A DNA stretch of 29,340 nt from a virus (IMGVR_UViG_3300040806_001028:1-29340), one strand, 5' to 3'; numbered from the stretch's first letter, positions 19,076-28,691 are shown. The notes: generated from the sequence alone by a model not told the origin. Translations and numbers: made by a program.

Positions 19076-21515
19076 TGAAAGAATTATCCGAATACGCCTA
19101 GATGGCAGCGGTGCAAGGGCGGAAGCTGGAAAGACTAACAAAGCTGTTCAATCAGTTGGTGCGAGTGCTGATAAGGCGTCAAGCTCAATGATGCAACTTT
19201 CTTCCGTTGCAAATGCTGTTATCACATCTTTGGCGACTGCAAAAGTTATTCAATACGCCGATGCGTGGATTAATGTTAATAATAGACTCAGGTCTGCAAC
19301 TGCAACATCAAAAGAGTTCAGCCTTGCTCAAGATGAGATTATACGCATAGCGCAAAGGGCTGGTGTTGACCTTGGTGGGGTTGCTGAGGCTTACTCAAGG
19401 ATAGCTCAAGCCACTGCTGAAATTGGCGTTTCGCAGGAGCGTGTAATTGATGTCACTGAAAAGCTAACTCTAGCATTGAAGGCTGGCGGTGCTACCGCTA
19501 CTGAAACCTCTAGTGTAATGGTTCAGTTTGCACAAGGTTTAGGTTCTGGAGCGTTACAAGGCGATGAACTAAGAGCTATTCTAGAGGCATCAATACCAAT
19601 CACAAGGGCTTTATCTAAAGAGTTTGGAGTTACAACTGGCGAGCTTAAAAAGCTAGGCTCAGAAGGAAAGCTAACCGCTGATAGAGTTGTACAGGCGATA
19701 GAAAACATAGATGAAAAGTCTTTAACGTTTACAAAAGACGTATCAAGCGGATTTACAGAAGTAAACACGGCTTTAACAGTTTATGTCGGCAAGTTAGACG
19801 AGACACTTGGCGCATCAGAGAATCTTTACGGCGTACTGCGTGGACTATCAGAAAACATTGATGAAGTCGTTAAGGTTATCGGTGTATTTATCCAAATCGG
19901 TGCTACTGCTTATATTTTAAATATGACTAAGGCACTAATTGCTAACTCTGCTGCATTTATAGCAAATCAGGCGCAGGTGGTTAGATACAACTCAGCTTTG
20001 GCCTCAATGGCTGGTGTTAGTAGGGTGTCGGCGGCAGCAACAACAGCTTTAACTTACTCACTTAGAGCGTTAAAAGCTGCATTACCATTCGGTGCAATAT
20101 TCCTTGGGTTGGAAGTTATGCAAAGAATGCTGACAGCAACCAATGACCAAATTGCAGCAAATGACAGGTACGCAGAAAGTACTAGGAAGCTAAATGAGCG
20201 ACTTGAAACAAGAGCGGAAAAAGAGCGAGCGATTTCACTACGAACTGCGGCGGAAGTTAACGTTAGAAATCAAGACAAGCTGCTTGCACAACAAGCCAAG
20301 ATTGACGCTGAAAGATTAAAGCTTGAGCAAGCTAATGCTGCAAAATCAGCAAAGTTGAGAGGTGAAGAGTATAATGCCGCTGACGAACTTACGCTTTTTC
20401 AGATAACAAAAACGCAAAATAGAATTAGAGTCATGGAGGAGGAAGCTAGAAGATTGCAGCGTATAGCTGATAACTCTAGAGAGGCGTTTTTAAAAATCCA
20501 AAACTCAATAGGTGGTGAATCAACAAAAAGCCAGGTTACAAAAGGCGCGTTTGTAAATCCAAATCAGGCGGCAGGCGCAGCGCTCGGTAGGGATTTAGAC
20601 TCATTCTTTGATCAAGAAAAAGAATCGAACCCATCTGTTAGCTCTGGCTCTGACAACGTGCTAACCGAGCAGTTAACAAGAGAAAATCAGTTAATACAAA
20701 ACTCATTGCTAGCTAGACAAGGTATTTACCAGAAATACTACCAAGACGCTAACGATCTGAAAAAGTCTGATTTTGAGCGCGCTCAAGCTCAACTATTAAT
20801 GGATATAGAATTGCAAAAGCAAACCGAGCAAGAAGCTTTTGTGCAGCGCTTGCAAGTAATATCTGATAGGCAGTTATCTATTGCTGAAAACAAATCACTG
20901 ACCGATCAACAAAAAAGTGAAGCTGATACTCTACTAAGAGAGCAGGCGGTTTTAGCAGCTCAAGAGTTTGAAAATACCCTGACACAAATAACAGAAGAAG
21001 GTAATGCAAGAAGGCAGCAATTAGATCAAGCAACCTTAAACGCTCGTATAAGTGCATACTCAGGATTTGCTAACTCAGCACTATCATTAATTAGCGCGTT
21101 TGGAAGTCAATCTGAAAAGACACAAAAGAAATTTGCTATTGCAGAGTCTATAATCAATATAACTGCTGGTGTGGCCAAAGCATTAAATAATCCATACCCT
21201 GCAAACTTAGGATTCGCGGCACAGGTAGCGGCTCAAGGGGCTGCACTAGTTAGCACCATAAAAGGCACAAGCTCAGGCAGCACAACAACGCCAAGCATTA
21301 GCGCCCCATCAACTAGCGCGGCATTTTCTAGAAGCTCAGCGCAGGCTAGTGAAAGTCAATCTCAAAGAAGGGTTATTGACTTAAGAGGCTTTGAGAGTGG
21401 CGGTTATTTAACTAAGCAACAGTTAACAGAATTACTACAAAGCGATGATGATGTTATACTAGCTAGCAACAGCGGGCAGACTCAAGCGCAACGCACAGGA
21501 TTAATAAATGGCTGA
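19068..21515 (+). CDS. Tail tape measure protein
   Basis: 815 residues. The N-terminal ~45-230 region shows the conserved tape measure domain: WINVNNRLRSATATSKEF, IAQRAGVDLGGVAEAYSRIA, SVMVQFAQGLGSGALQGDEL and ILEASIPITRALSKEFG. Hydrophobic stretches at ~262-285 and ~325-350 fit the membrane-inserting segments. Long coiled-coil stretches occupy ~370-480 and ~540-680. The C-terminal ~720-815 is Ser/Thr-rich. The protein sets tail length and enters the host during DNA delivery; 815 residues suggests a tail near 120 nm by the usual 0.15 nm per residue rule. No muramidase or lytic domain is apparent. Confidence 0.93.
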   Translation: MADERIIRIRLDGSGARAEAGKTNKAVQSVGASADKASSSMMQLSSVANAVITSLATAKVIQYADAWINVNNRLRSATATSKEFSLAQDEIIRIAQRAGVDLGGVAEAYSRIAQATAEIGVSQERVIDVTEKLTLALKAGGATATETSSVMVQFAQGLGSGALQGDELRAILEASIPITRALSKEFGVTTGELKKLGSEGKLTADRVVQAIENIDEKSLTFTKDVSSGFTEVNTALTVYVGKLDETLGASENLYGVLRGLSENIDEVVKVIGVFIQIGATAYILNMTKALIANSAAFIANQAQVVRYNSALASMAGVSRVSAAATTALTYSLRALKAALPFGAIFLGLEVMQRMLTATNDQIAANDRYAESTRKLNERLETRAEKERAISLRTAAEVNVRNQDKLLAQQAKIDAERLKLEQANAAKSAKLRGEEYNAADELTLFQITKTQNRIRVMEEEARRLQRIADNSREAFLKIQNSIGGESTKSQVTKGAFVNPNQAAGAALGRDLDSFFDQEKESNPSVSSGSDNVLTEQLTRENQLIQNSLLARQGIYQKYYQDANDLKKSDFERAQAQLLMDIELQKQTEQEAFVQRLQVISDRQLSIAENKSLTDQQKSEADTLLREQAVLAAQEFENTLTQITEEGNARRQQLDQATLNARISAYSGFANSALSLISAFGSQSEKTQKKFAIAESIINITAGVAKALNNPYPANLGFAAQVAAQGAALVSTIKGTSSGSTTTPSISAPSTSAAFSRSSAQASESQSQRRVIDLRGFESGGYLTKQQLTELLQSDDDVILASNSGQTQAQRTGLING

Positions 21516-22398
21516 TAACTTATTTAACAACTTGATAGTTACTGACTCAGTACAGGGTGCTGAGTTAGTGCCGATGAGCAATAATGTTTTTGTACTTGGT
21601 AGTGAGGATAGCGCTGGTGGTGGCATTGATGGTACTGGCGGCATTTGCAAAAGCATTATAGGCTTTAGAAACTCAATCCTAACCTCAACAGTAAGCGGAC
21701 AGCAAGAGGATTCAAACTATCCATTTTCTAACTGCCTAGACTATCGAGATAATACGCAATACAGCCCATCAATAACTAGCGGCTCAGTCGTTATTGAGTT
21801 TGCCCAAACTGCTAACATTGATATTGATTACATTGGTATTGCTATTCATAACGGGCGAACGGCTAACCTGGTTGGTTCGCTTGAAGCGCAAATCAACGGT
21901 GCATGGGAAGTGGTGGCAACGTTTACCCCTATAGGTGATTTACGCACTATCTGTGAGAAATTTGATACTGTATCAAGCCGCAAGCAACGCCTAACACTTA
22001 ACTTTGACTCTAAATTGTATATTGGCACTATCTACATGGGTAAGTCGTGGGAATTCGACAGAATGCCTAACGTTGGCTTTACTCCCGCAAACTCTAACAA
22101 CATTGATGAGGTTGTTAATTTCCAATCAAACACAGGTCAATTTATTATCTCAAGGCGCAAGCAAATTGGTTACGCGCAGAGCGGTGATTTTGACTTCATT
22201 GCATTTGATGACATTAACGTGAATTACATTGACTATATGCACCATGTGAAAGATGGTAAGCCGTTTTTTATGAAGTGGGACAGCGAAGCAGATCAAAACA
22301 TTTTCGGGCAACACGCAAACCCTAACAACTTGAGAGCGCCAAGCTATACAAGCCCAAACACCGCAACATTTAGCTTTGAAATGGTGGGGTATAACTAA
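21508..22398 (+). CDS. Distal tail / tail-tip protein (296 aa)
   Basis: Overlaps the tape measure gene by 8 bases. Residues ~55-190 resemble a discoidin/galactose-binding-like sandwich (SVVIEFAQTANIDIDYIGIAIHNG..., LEAQINGAWEVVATF, KQRLTLNFDSKLYIG). The C-terminal third contains DDINVNYIDYMHHVKDGKPFFMKWD, a pattern often seen in siphovirus tail-tip proteins. Gene order (tape measure, this gene, hub, spike) supports a distal tail or baseplate role. The exact family is not recognised. Confidence 0.7.
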   Translation: MADNLFNNLIVTDSVQGAELVPMSNNVFVLGSEDSAGGGIDGTGGICKSIIGFRNSILTSTVSGQQEDSNYPFSNCLDYRDNTQYSPSITSGSVVIEFAQTANIDIDYIGIAIHNGRTANLVGSLEAQINGAWEVVATFTPIGDLRTICEKFDTVSSRKQRLTLNFDSKLYIGTIYMGKSWEFDRMPNVGFTPANSNNIDEVVNFQSNTGQFIISRRKQIGYAQSGDFDFIAFDDINVNYIDYMHHVKDGKPFFMKWDSEADQNIFGQHANPNNLRAPSYTSPNTATFSFEMVGYN

Positions 22399-25001
22399 TG
22401 TCATTTGATAACAATAAAAGCCTACACGGCACAAAAGTAATCCAAGCTGTTGCTATATACCCAAACGCTTGCAGATACTCAACGCCCGAGGCATTGGCTG
22501 CTGGTGAAGTTGTTTCTGGTGGTGGTTACTCAGATAGCTACACAGGCAATATAACGGTATCAGGTGGCGATTTGACTATATTTACAGCGCAATCCAACGA
22601 ATATCTAAAGATTGGTAATGAGCTAGCTAAATGCACGGTTGTTAACGCTACAACTGTAAATATCACATCTAGAGCGCAACTTGGTACAACTGCGGAAGCA
22701 ATAACAAGCGGCCAAGCGCTAAGAGTATTGCATGGCGGTGAAGCTGACGGCTCATGCCGTGGCTATCCCAAGCGACCAGACGGTAAAGGATGCTCTACTG
22801 ATGACAGTTTTGACGCTGATGTAACTAGAGAGTTTTTGATAACCGATACACAATTAGTTGCTGGTGAGATTTATTACAACGGATTGCGCTCAATCAGTCA
22901 CAGTCCGACACTTTTAAAACCTGGTAAAGAGATTGCAAAAAATGCGAGTGTAACAGTGACTATCAGCGACAACACTGATGATGATGTTTATTCTGTGCCA
23001 TACCCAAGTGTTAGAAATAGCAGATCTACCTACTTGCGTAAATTACACGCTCGAACTGGTGGCTATCTAAGAAATCGCAAAATGATAGTTTACTCTGGGT
23101 TTACGTTTGGCAATACATTTGATCCAAATGAATGCATATCAAGAGAGTACATAATTGATGACTTTAATATCAGCAATGATGATGTTGTTACTGTTCGCGG
23201 TGTTGATCCACTTATATTTACTGAGGAAGCAAAAGCTAAAACTCACGATGTTAGTGCAGGCGTATTGCTAGCCGATATTGATAATACGTCAACTCAAATC
23301 ACGCTTAAAAACTTTGCTGTTGGTGAGTATGGCGCAAACACAGAAAGTGGTACGGTTTTAATTGATAGCGAGCTAATTGATTACACTGTAAATGATAGCA
23401 CCACAGGAGTTTTAGACATTGTTAATCGCGGCGTAGGTGGCAGCACTCAAAAAGACCACAAAATAAACGCGTCTGTTCAAAAGTGCCTGGTCTTAACTGA
23501 CTTTAACCCGATAACTGAAATTGTAAATATCCTACAGTCACGCACAACAATAGAAAGCCGTTTTTATGATGACTACACCGATGTAACTGCAACTGTGCCA
23601 AGTAACAGCGGGACGGTTTACATTCCAAAACCTGAAAGCATAAAATCATTTATAAACACAATTATTAGATCGTGGGCTGAAAACAATATCAGCTTATACT
23701 TTGATGAGTCTGCCAAAAAGATAAGGATTAAAGCGGTTGGAGATTTTGAGCAACAGCCTGTAACAATTACAGACACCGACATCAAGCGTGACAGCGTTCG
23801 AATTGACAGCAAGTATCAAGAACAAATTACTCGCGCTTCAATCGGTTTTGCGCCATTTGACGCAAGCAAAAAGGTTAACGATGAAAATAGTTCAATATTA
23901 TTTCAATCAATAAACCTGCAAGCAGAATCAATCGGCACACTTGAGCCGCAGGAAGATAAAACGTTTTACTCTAAATTCTTAACCTCTAGTGACACTGATG
24001 TAAGTATCGCTGTTGGCGGCGTGTCGCGTATTGCTAACGTAAACACCAAGCCACCGCAGGAATACACACTAACACTAGACTATGAAAATTACGGTAATGT
24101 ATCAGGCGGCAAAGTTGAAGAGGGCGAGATAATAAACGTAAAGACTGAATTATCAATAGATGATGACGGCCAGCCAATGTCGCAAAACCTGCAAATTCTT
24201 AGCATTAAAGATGATATGAAAAACAAGCAAGTGCAAGTTAAAGCTGTTACATATCAAGACGTTATAAATGAACAAGACTTTGATTTTGTAATCAATGAAA
24301 ATAAAGAAAATTACGTATTAAGTGATGAGTTTTCGCCCGTTGACGCTGGCGAGTACACTGTTTTTATAGCTTCAAATGTAACCATCGGCGCAACATCATC
24401 GAGCGGCTTTGCCTTTAATGTTGGCACTCAAAACCATGGCGTAACACTTAGGATAATTCACCGCGGGCAAATTCTAGGGGCTGGTGGTGATGGTGCGGCA
24501 GGGCCAATTGCTAGAGCGCCAAACCCTAACGACAATCCGCGAAGAGTTACCGCGGGTGGATTGAATGGCTTAAATGGCGGTGACGCAATAAACATTACAA
24601 CACCAACCATAATAGATGCAACGCAGGGTGTTGTTTACGCTGGTGGTGGTGGAGCGCCATCAACCGATTCAATAGCTGATAGCTCTGTCGAGCCGTTTTT
24701 TCTTAGTGGCGGCAATGGTGGCAGTGGCGGGCAGGGATATATCGGTGGCAATGGCGGCGTTGGCGGCTCTGCAATAGTTGAGGGTGAGACTGACGAAGAT
24801 GCTGGTATAGATGGCGTTGACGGCTCACGATCAGGCCCTGGCTATTTAGCTGGATTAAGCGCTGGAGCATGGGGTGAGGACTCTGATTCAAACTTACAAA
24901 GCGGCGAAGCAGGCCAGGCAGGTTACGCAATACGCTCAAACGGAAATAGTGTTACAATTATCGGTGACAATGACGCAACAATTCGCGGAAAGAGAGACTA
25001 A
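22398..25001 (+). CDS. Tail-tip hub protein with glycine-rich C-terminal domain
   Basis: 867 residues, starting at the base where the preceding gene stops. Two internal copies of an Ig/hub-type motif, NITSRAQLGTTAEAI and DIVNRGVGGSTQKDH (R-x3-G-[TS]), mark barrel-type hub domains near ~90 and ~345. Cys-containing CRGYPKRPDGKGC is at ~133-145. From ~685 to the end the protein changes to glycine-rich repeats (GGNGGSGGQGYIGGNGG and AGGGGAP), interspersed with strands (GVTLRIIHRGQILGAGG, DAINITTPTIIDATQGVVY). This resembles the polyglycine-helix adhesin domains at the ends of some receptor-binding proteins such as phage gp38. Receptor contact is likely but inferred. Confidence 0.75.
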   Translation: MSFDNNKSLHGTKVIQAVAIYPNACRYSTPEALAAGEVVSGGGYSDSYTGNITVSGGDLTIFTAQSNEYLKIGNELAKCTVVNATTVNITSRAQLGTTAEAITSGQALRVLHGGEADGSCRGYPKRPDGKGCSTDDSFDADVTREFLITDTQLVAGEIYYNGLRSISHSPTLLKPGKEIAKNASVTVTISDNTDDDVYSVPYPSVRNSRSTYLRKLHARTGGYLRNRKMIVYSGFTFGNTFDPNECISREYIIDDFNISNDDVVTVRGVDPLIFTEEAKAKTHDVSAGVLLADIDNTSTQITLKNFAVGEYGANTESGTVLIDSELIDYTVNDSTTGVLDIVNRGVGGSTQKDHKINASVQKCLVLTDFNPITEIVNILQSRTTIESRFYDDYTDVTATVPSNSGTVYIPKPESIKSFINTIIRSWAENNISLYFDESAKKIRIKAVGDFEQQPVTITDTDIKRDSVRIDSKYQEQITRASIGFAPFDASKKVNDENSSILFQSINLQAESIGTLEPQEDKTFYSKFLTSSDTDVSIAVGGVSRIANVNTKPPQEYTLTLDYENYGNVSGGKVEEGEIINVKTELSIDDDGQPMSQNLQILSIKDDMKNKQVQVKAVTYQDVINEQDFDFVINENKENYVLSDEFSPVDAGEYTVFIASNVTIGATSSSGFAFNVGTQNHGVTLRIIHRGQILGAGGDGAAGPIARAPNPNDNPRRVTAGGLNGLNGGDAINITTPTIIDATQGVVYAGGGGAPSTDSIADSSVEPFFLSGGNGGSGGQGYIGGNGGVGGSAIVEGETDEDAGIDGVDGSRSGPGYLAGLSAGAWGEDSDSNLQSGEAGQAGYAIRSNGNSVTIIGDNDATIRGKRD

Positions 25002-25004
25002 AAC

Positions 25005-27398
25005 ATGGCATTACAATCATTTACTATAACCATAGGCGCGCTAACTGATGCGGGCAACAATGGTAAGAATTATGTAAACAATCAACCTGTTTACATTAAG
25101 CAAACCAATGGAACACTGGCGAGCATTTATCGTGACTTGGCGGGAACATCGCAAATTACTCAAGATGGATTATCTAACGTAACAAATTCGAAAGGGCAAT
25201 TTACATTTTTTGTTGATGCTGGTGATTACAATGCAGAGTATCAAAGTCAAGTTACACCAATTACAGTAGTCGGCCCTGATTACTTCAACAGTCGAATTGA
25301 CGAAACTGTAAACCAAATAATTTTAGATTTATCAACTTCTCGCGGATTTAGAGTTCAAGGCACTTTTGCGGCTGGCTTTACTTATGAGCTGCCTAATGAT
25401 GTTGGTTTAGATGCAAGCGGCAACGCATGGATTTATACTGATGTTGATGCCTTGCCTTTTGCTGTGCCTGCCGCAACATCTCCTAGTTTTCCAACTTATA
25501 CGCAGGTTACATTCAATCAAGCCTCAAACGTTATCTATACGGAAAATGGCAATATTGAAAATGCACTGAGGAAGCGCGCAGGGCATTACACGCTAGCAGA
25601 AGCGCAGGCGGCTGATTTAGAAGTTGGGCAGCGTGTTGTTTTGACTGACTATGCTGATGCCATGTATGAAGTTGCTGTTGATGCCGATACTGGTGGCTTC
25701 TACTTACCTTACAAAAGTGGGTTTAAGTTTTCTTTACAGGAGCGTGGAGATCTAGATCTCCGCTACTTCGGGGTCGTCGGTTTTGAAAGCGAAGGATCTG
25801 CAAATCACATTGATAGTACACAAGCATTTATTGGCGCTCACGATTACGCCAAAGACGGAGAAACGATAAGTTACAAAGGTGCGTATATTGGAATTAGCGA
25901 CACTGTTACTATATCAAAACAGATTAACGTCAACATAGATGCAACCGTACAGTATGCCGGCCAGAGGGACAGAAGTGCTATTAAGTTTGACTCTGTAAGA
26001 CGTGGCAAACATTATATAAAAAGAGTAATAGACGTTGAGCGCGGCACATGGCATGGCATGTCTGATGACGATTATGCAGGTGTTGAAATTGAAAACATGT
26101 CATGGAGTAACGTTACGATTGATGAAGTTGAAAATTTCACAACGTCAATAAAGCTTGTTACAAGCGGTGGTTATAGCTCATTTTTTGCATTTAATACGTT
26201 TAATTTTAAAAGGTTAGCGCAGTCTAAAAATCAGATTCTTATCGTAAAAGATGGGGTTGACAGCTGGTTTAATAGTAACGTGTTTAACGATGTTGTATTT
26301 GTCTATAATAATTTTTTGGATAAAAACTACGCCAGAAGATGTATAAAACAAGTTTTTACTAACGGGAACGTTATACCTTGCGACAGTAATGTATTTAACG
26401 ATGTTAGATTTGAAATATATAACATGACAGCGGGAACATACAGAGGTCTTGACTTAAAGAGGGCATGGAATTGGAGGTTTAATAGCTACAGAGTTGAGAT
26501 AGTTGCAGACCCCGCCTTAGCTTACTTTGCGGATTTAAATTGCGAATATGATAATATATTAAACATTCAACTTGATCCAGTAATGGAGGTGTATCAAAAC
26601 GAGCAGAACGCCCGAGTTGAAATATTAAACAACTTCGACCTAACTAAAGACTTGCTGCAAGTATATAAAAAGCGCAGCGGGGTGCTTGTAAACACAGTAA
26701 AAAATCTAATCTATGCGGACGATAATTTACACACAAGATACCGCAAAAATCGGACTAACTATCAATATGTTTCTGGTGTTTATTATCGACCAACGACTGA
26801 GCAGGTTCTTTTAAATGAGTCTACAGAGTTCTACGCAACAACAGACAGGTTAACTGAAAACGGTGTTAATATATCGACTCCGTTAGCACTGTACTTGCGC
26901 GAGCTATCTTCGTACGACACCTTCGGAATAGAAGTGATCACTGGTAGTGACAGCGATGCACCAATTAACGTTGCTATCAAGGGATGGGATGATGCCGGTA
27001 ATATATTAGACTTATCAGTTAATAACAGAGTCCTTGCAAGTAATATGTTCTGGAGGTCTAGTGATAGTACCTTGACACAAAGCGTGCAGAGGCAAACACA
27101 AGAATTTACTGTAAACAGCAGCTTGATTAGTACTCTTGCAATTTTAATATCAGGCAACTTAAACAGCGTCAGGATTTATTGCTACAACAGTAAAGATAAA
27201 ACAGTTGAAAGGTCTGTGATAGAGCAAAGGCAGCTTAGTTTGAATCATGTGCTAAATTCAAAACCAACAAATACGATGCTGGATGGTCTATACAATAACG
27301 CCGAATCTGTTTTAAATTCAAATACAAGCTCAGGCCAGTCGATTGCATGGATTTTTGATGGGGTTACGGACTCATGGGTAGACTCTATAACAAGATAA
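25005..27398 (+). CDS. Tail spike / fibre with beta-helix (797 aa)
   Basis: The N-terminal ~1-100 (LQSFTITIGALTDAGNNGKN, GQFTFFVDAGDYNAEY) resembles a virion-attachment domain. Residues ~185-250 hold a conserved linker ending in ERGDLDLRYFGVVG, the usual entry to a pectate-lyase-type beta-helix. After it come IDSTQAFIGAHDYAKDGETI and repeated short strands with N/D turns through ~560 (FNTFNFKRL, NSNVFNDVVF, DSNVFNDVRFEI). The C-terminal ~600-797 looks like a separate beta-sandwich or trimerisation domain. A depolymerase or receptor-binding function for surface polysaccharide is likely; catalytic residues are not identified. It is the last plus-strand gene. Confidence 0.8.
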   Translation: MALQSFTITIGALTDAGNNGKNYVNNQPVYIKQTNGTLASIYRDLAGTSQITQDGLSNVTNSKGQFTFFVDAGDYNAEYQSQVTPITVVGPDYFNSRIDETVNQIILDLSTSRGFRVQGTFAAGFTYELPNDVGLDASGNAWIYTDVDALPFAVPAATSPSFPTYTQVTFNQASNVIYTENGNIENALRKRAGHYTLAEAQAADLEVGQRVVLTDYADAMYEVAVDADTGGFYLPYKSGFKFSLQERGDLDLRYFGVVGFESEGSANHIDSTQAFIGAHDYAKDGETISYKGAYIGISDTVTISKQINVNIDATVQYAGQRDRSAIKFDSVRRGKHYIKRVIDVERGTWHGMSDDDYAGVEIENMSWSNVTIDEVENFTTSIKLVTSGGYSSFFAFNTFNFKRLAQSKNQILIVKDGVDSWFNSNVFNDVVFVYNNFLDKNYARRCIKQVFTNGNVIPCDSNVFNDVRFEIYNMTAGTYRGLDLKRAWNWRFNSYRVEIVADPALAYFADLNCEYDNILNIQLDPVMEVYQNEQNARVEILNNFDLTKDLLQVYKKRSGVLVNTVKNLIYADDNLHTRYRKNRTNYQYVSGVYYRPTTEQVLLNESTEFYATTDRLTENGVNISTPLALYLRELSSYDTFGIEVITGSDSDAPINVAIKGWDDAGNILDLSVNNRVLASNMFWRSSDSTLTQSVQRQTQEFTVNSSLISTLAILISGNLNSVRIYCYNSKDKTVERSVIEQRQLSLNHVLNSKPTNTMLDGLYNNAESVLNSNTSSGQSIAWIFDGVTDSWVDSITR
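25746..25761. repeat. 16-bp perfect palindrome inside the spike gene
   Basis: GGAGATCTAGATCTCC, encoding part of ERGDLDLRYFG. It lies exactly at the junction between the attachment/linker part and the beta-helix part of the spike. Confidence 0.85.
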
Positions 27399-27496
27399 GT
27401 TAAACTAGACAACTTAGTCCGGAAGATAAAAATTAAATATATTGCCAAATAAATAACGCATAACTCAACAGCTAACTGGTTGGCGTCGATAAAATT

Positions 27497-27524
27497 AAGG
27501 GCGCTTAATTGCGCCTTATTTTTT
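27497..27524. terminator. Terminator between spike and holin
   Basis: AAGGGCGC pairs with GCGCCTT (one G bulged), loop TTAATT, followed by a long T-run on the plus strand. The stop of the minus-strand holin gene lies in the right arm. It ends the tail operon; action on the minus strand is weaker. Confidence 0.7.
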
Positions 27525-28025
27525 AATCCAATCTTTCAACTTACTTCCAATCGTAGAGCCGAAGCGGTAATTCATTACTTGCTGGCGCTCTTGCATCAAC
27601 TGATTTACGATACCACCGATTAACGCGCTCAATGCCATTGACACGTCTTTGCTTAAATCTAATTGCATTACATGGATAAAAGCATAAACACCAACGCCGA
27701 TTAACAGCGGGTTTAAATACATAACAACATAGCTAAGGTTTCTAGTTACCTCATCGTTGTTGTGCTCTCTGGCGTGTTGAATATCCTCAAGATGCAGCTC
27801 TAGCTCTTTTAATATTGATTGCTCATGCAGTCTAAAAAACTCAGGCGAATCCTGCACTTTGTTAAGTGCTTTTTGCGGGTCTGACTCACCTGTAAACTCT
27901 TTGGCCGCTTCAAATATTGTGCTTGCAATGGACTTGGCTTTTGGCGATTCAATTTTTGACTCTATCAACTTAGGTATAAACTTGCTTGCTGCTGATATTG
28001 CTAGCTGTATTAATAGTGGACTCAT
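27516..28025 (-). CDS. Holin (GTA/3TM-type)
   Basis: 169 residues. The charged N-terminal half (SKIESPKAKSIASTIFEAAK, then LHEQSILKELELHLEDIQHA) is followed by membrane segments at ~98-120 (YVVMYLNPLLIGVGVYAFI) and ~127-143 (SMALSALIGGIVNQLM). The C-terminus NYRFGSTIGSKLKDWIKK is typical of the GTA_holin_3TM family, where FGSSxGS-type ends recur. It would open the inner membrane to release the endolysin. It is the last gene of the minus-strand lysis operon and overlaps the gene before it by 4 bases. Confidence 0.85.
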   Translation of the reverse strand: MSPLLIQLAISAASKFIPKLIESKIESPKAKSIASTIFEAAKEFTGESDPQKALNKVQDSPEFFRLHEQSILKELELHLEDIQHAREHNNDEVTRNLSYVVMYLNPLLIGVGVYAFIHVMQLDLSKDVSMALSALIGGIVNQLMQERQQVMNYRFGSTIGSKLKDWIKK

Positions 28026-28204
28026 TGCGCTAACCTCGCGATAACTGCAATTAATAATAAAAAGAACATAACAAAGCAGTAAAAATTAAGCTCTGCTATC
28101 TTCTTTCTTAGCTTGATATTTTCTTTAACTAGAGCGTGTGGGTCGTGCGGGTTACATTCGCATTGCTCCGTCTCTTGCTCTTGGTTGTCAATGTGGGCTG
28201 TCAT
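28022..28204 (-). CDS. Tail-anchored small protein (60 aa), lysis cassette
   Basis: ATG 28204, with GGAG 6 bases upstream and a one-base overlap with the endolysin stop, is preferred to a GTG four codons earlier. The hydrophilic N-terminus has two Cys and His/Asp (CECNPHDPHA), then a short helix (ENIKLRKKIAEL), and one membrane helix at the very end (~40-59, FYCFVMFFLLLIAVIARL). Position between endolysin and holin suggests a lysis accessory such as a holin regulator or an unusual spanin subunit. No spanin lipobox is seen. Confidence 0.65.
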   Translation of the reverse strand: MTAHIDNQEQETEQCECNPHDPHALVKENIKLRKKIAELNFYCFVMFFLLLIAVIARLAQ

Positions 28205-28545
28205 TAATAACTCCACATAACGCGATAACCTTTACGAGTATCGACATGAACAAAACCTTTTGCAACACCGATACCGTTAAAGCCTAGAGCAATAGCGCAC
28301 TCAACAACTCTAGCGCGCTGATAGCCGTCTCTAACCTTTATATCCGCTGCTATGCCTTGCGCATGAGTGCCTGGTGTCGACTTGTGAGCTTCTTTTGAAT
28401 GACTTGGAGAGCGATAGCCACTATTAATAACAAAAGGAAAGCCGCAAGCATCGCGCAATAAATCAATTCTCTGCAAAAACTCAGGCTGCATTTTGTTTTC
28501 GCCAGTTTCTTTACAGTCAAACTCTGAGATAGTGAAGTTTTTCAT
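28204..28545 (-). CDS. Endolysin, M15 peptidase
   Basis: 113 residues, the size of a stand-alone M15_3 peptidase. The fold-defining segment is VINSGYRSPSHSKEAHKSTPGTHAQGIAADI. Likely zinc ligands are H61 and D68 (HAQGIAAD) and H100 in FVHVD. The enzyme would cut the peptide cross-links of peptidoglycan (L-alanyl-D-glutamate or D-Ala-D-Ala type bond). No signal peptide is present, so export depends on the holin encoded two genes downstream. Confidence 0.93.
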   Translation of the reverse strand: MKNFTISEFDCKETGENKMQPEFLQRIDLLRDACGFPFVINSGYRSPSHSKEAHKSTPGTHAQGIAADIKVRDGYQRARVVECAIALGFNGIGVAKGFVHVDTRKGYRVMWSY

Positions 28546-28691
28546 TACTCTACCCCCTTAGATTTTAAATAAAGCATATCTTCTGCATTTCTGCGGCGCT
28601 CTAAATTTCTCGCTGCTTTTTCCTTGTTGCGTCTATTAACAATTGATTTAATCAATCTATGGCGTGCCGCTTTTTCTTCAAGTGTTAGCAT
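28545..28691 (-). CDS. Small basic hypothetical protein (48 aa)
   Basis: Start set at ATG 28691, with GGAG at 7 bases; upstream codons in frame (to 28730) overlap the preceding gene too far. The product MLTLEEKAARHRLIKSIV... is highly charged and helical, rich in Arg/Lys (RRNKEKAARNLERRRNAEDM). It touches the endolysin start by one base. Function unknown; RNA or DNA binding is possible from charge. Confidence 0.6.
   Translation of the reverse strand: MLTLEEKAARHRLIKSIVNRRNKEKAARNLERRRNAEDMLYLKSKGVE

Noticed and set aside
22150-22434. Minus-strand 94-codon frame across the tail-tip gene junction
   Set aside because: Shadow antisense to two well-supported overlapping plus-strand genes; no promoter or ribosome binding site.
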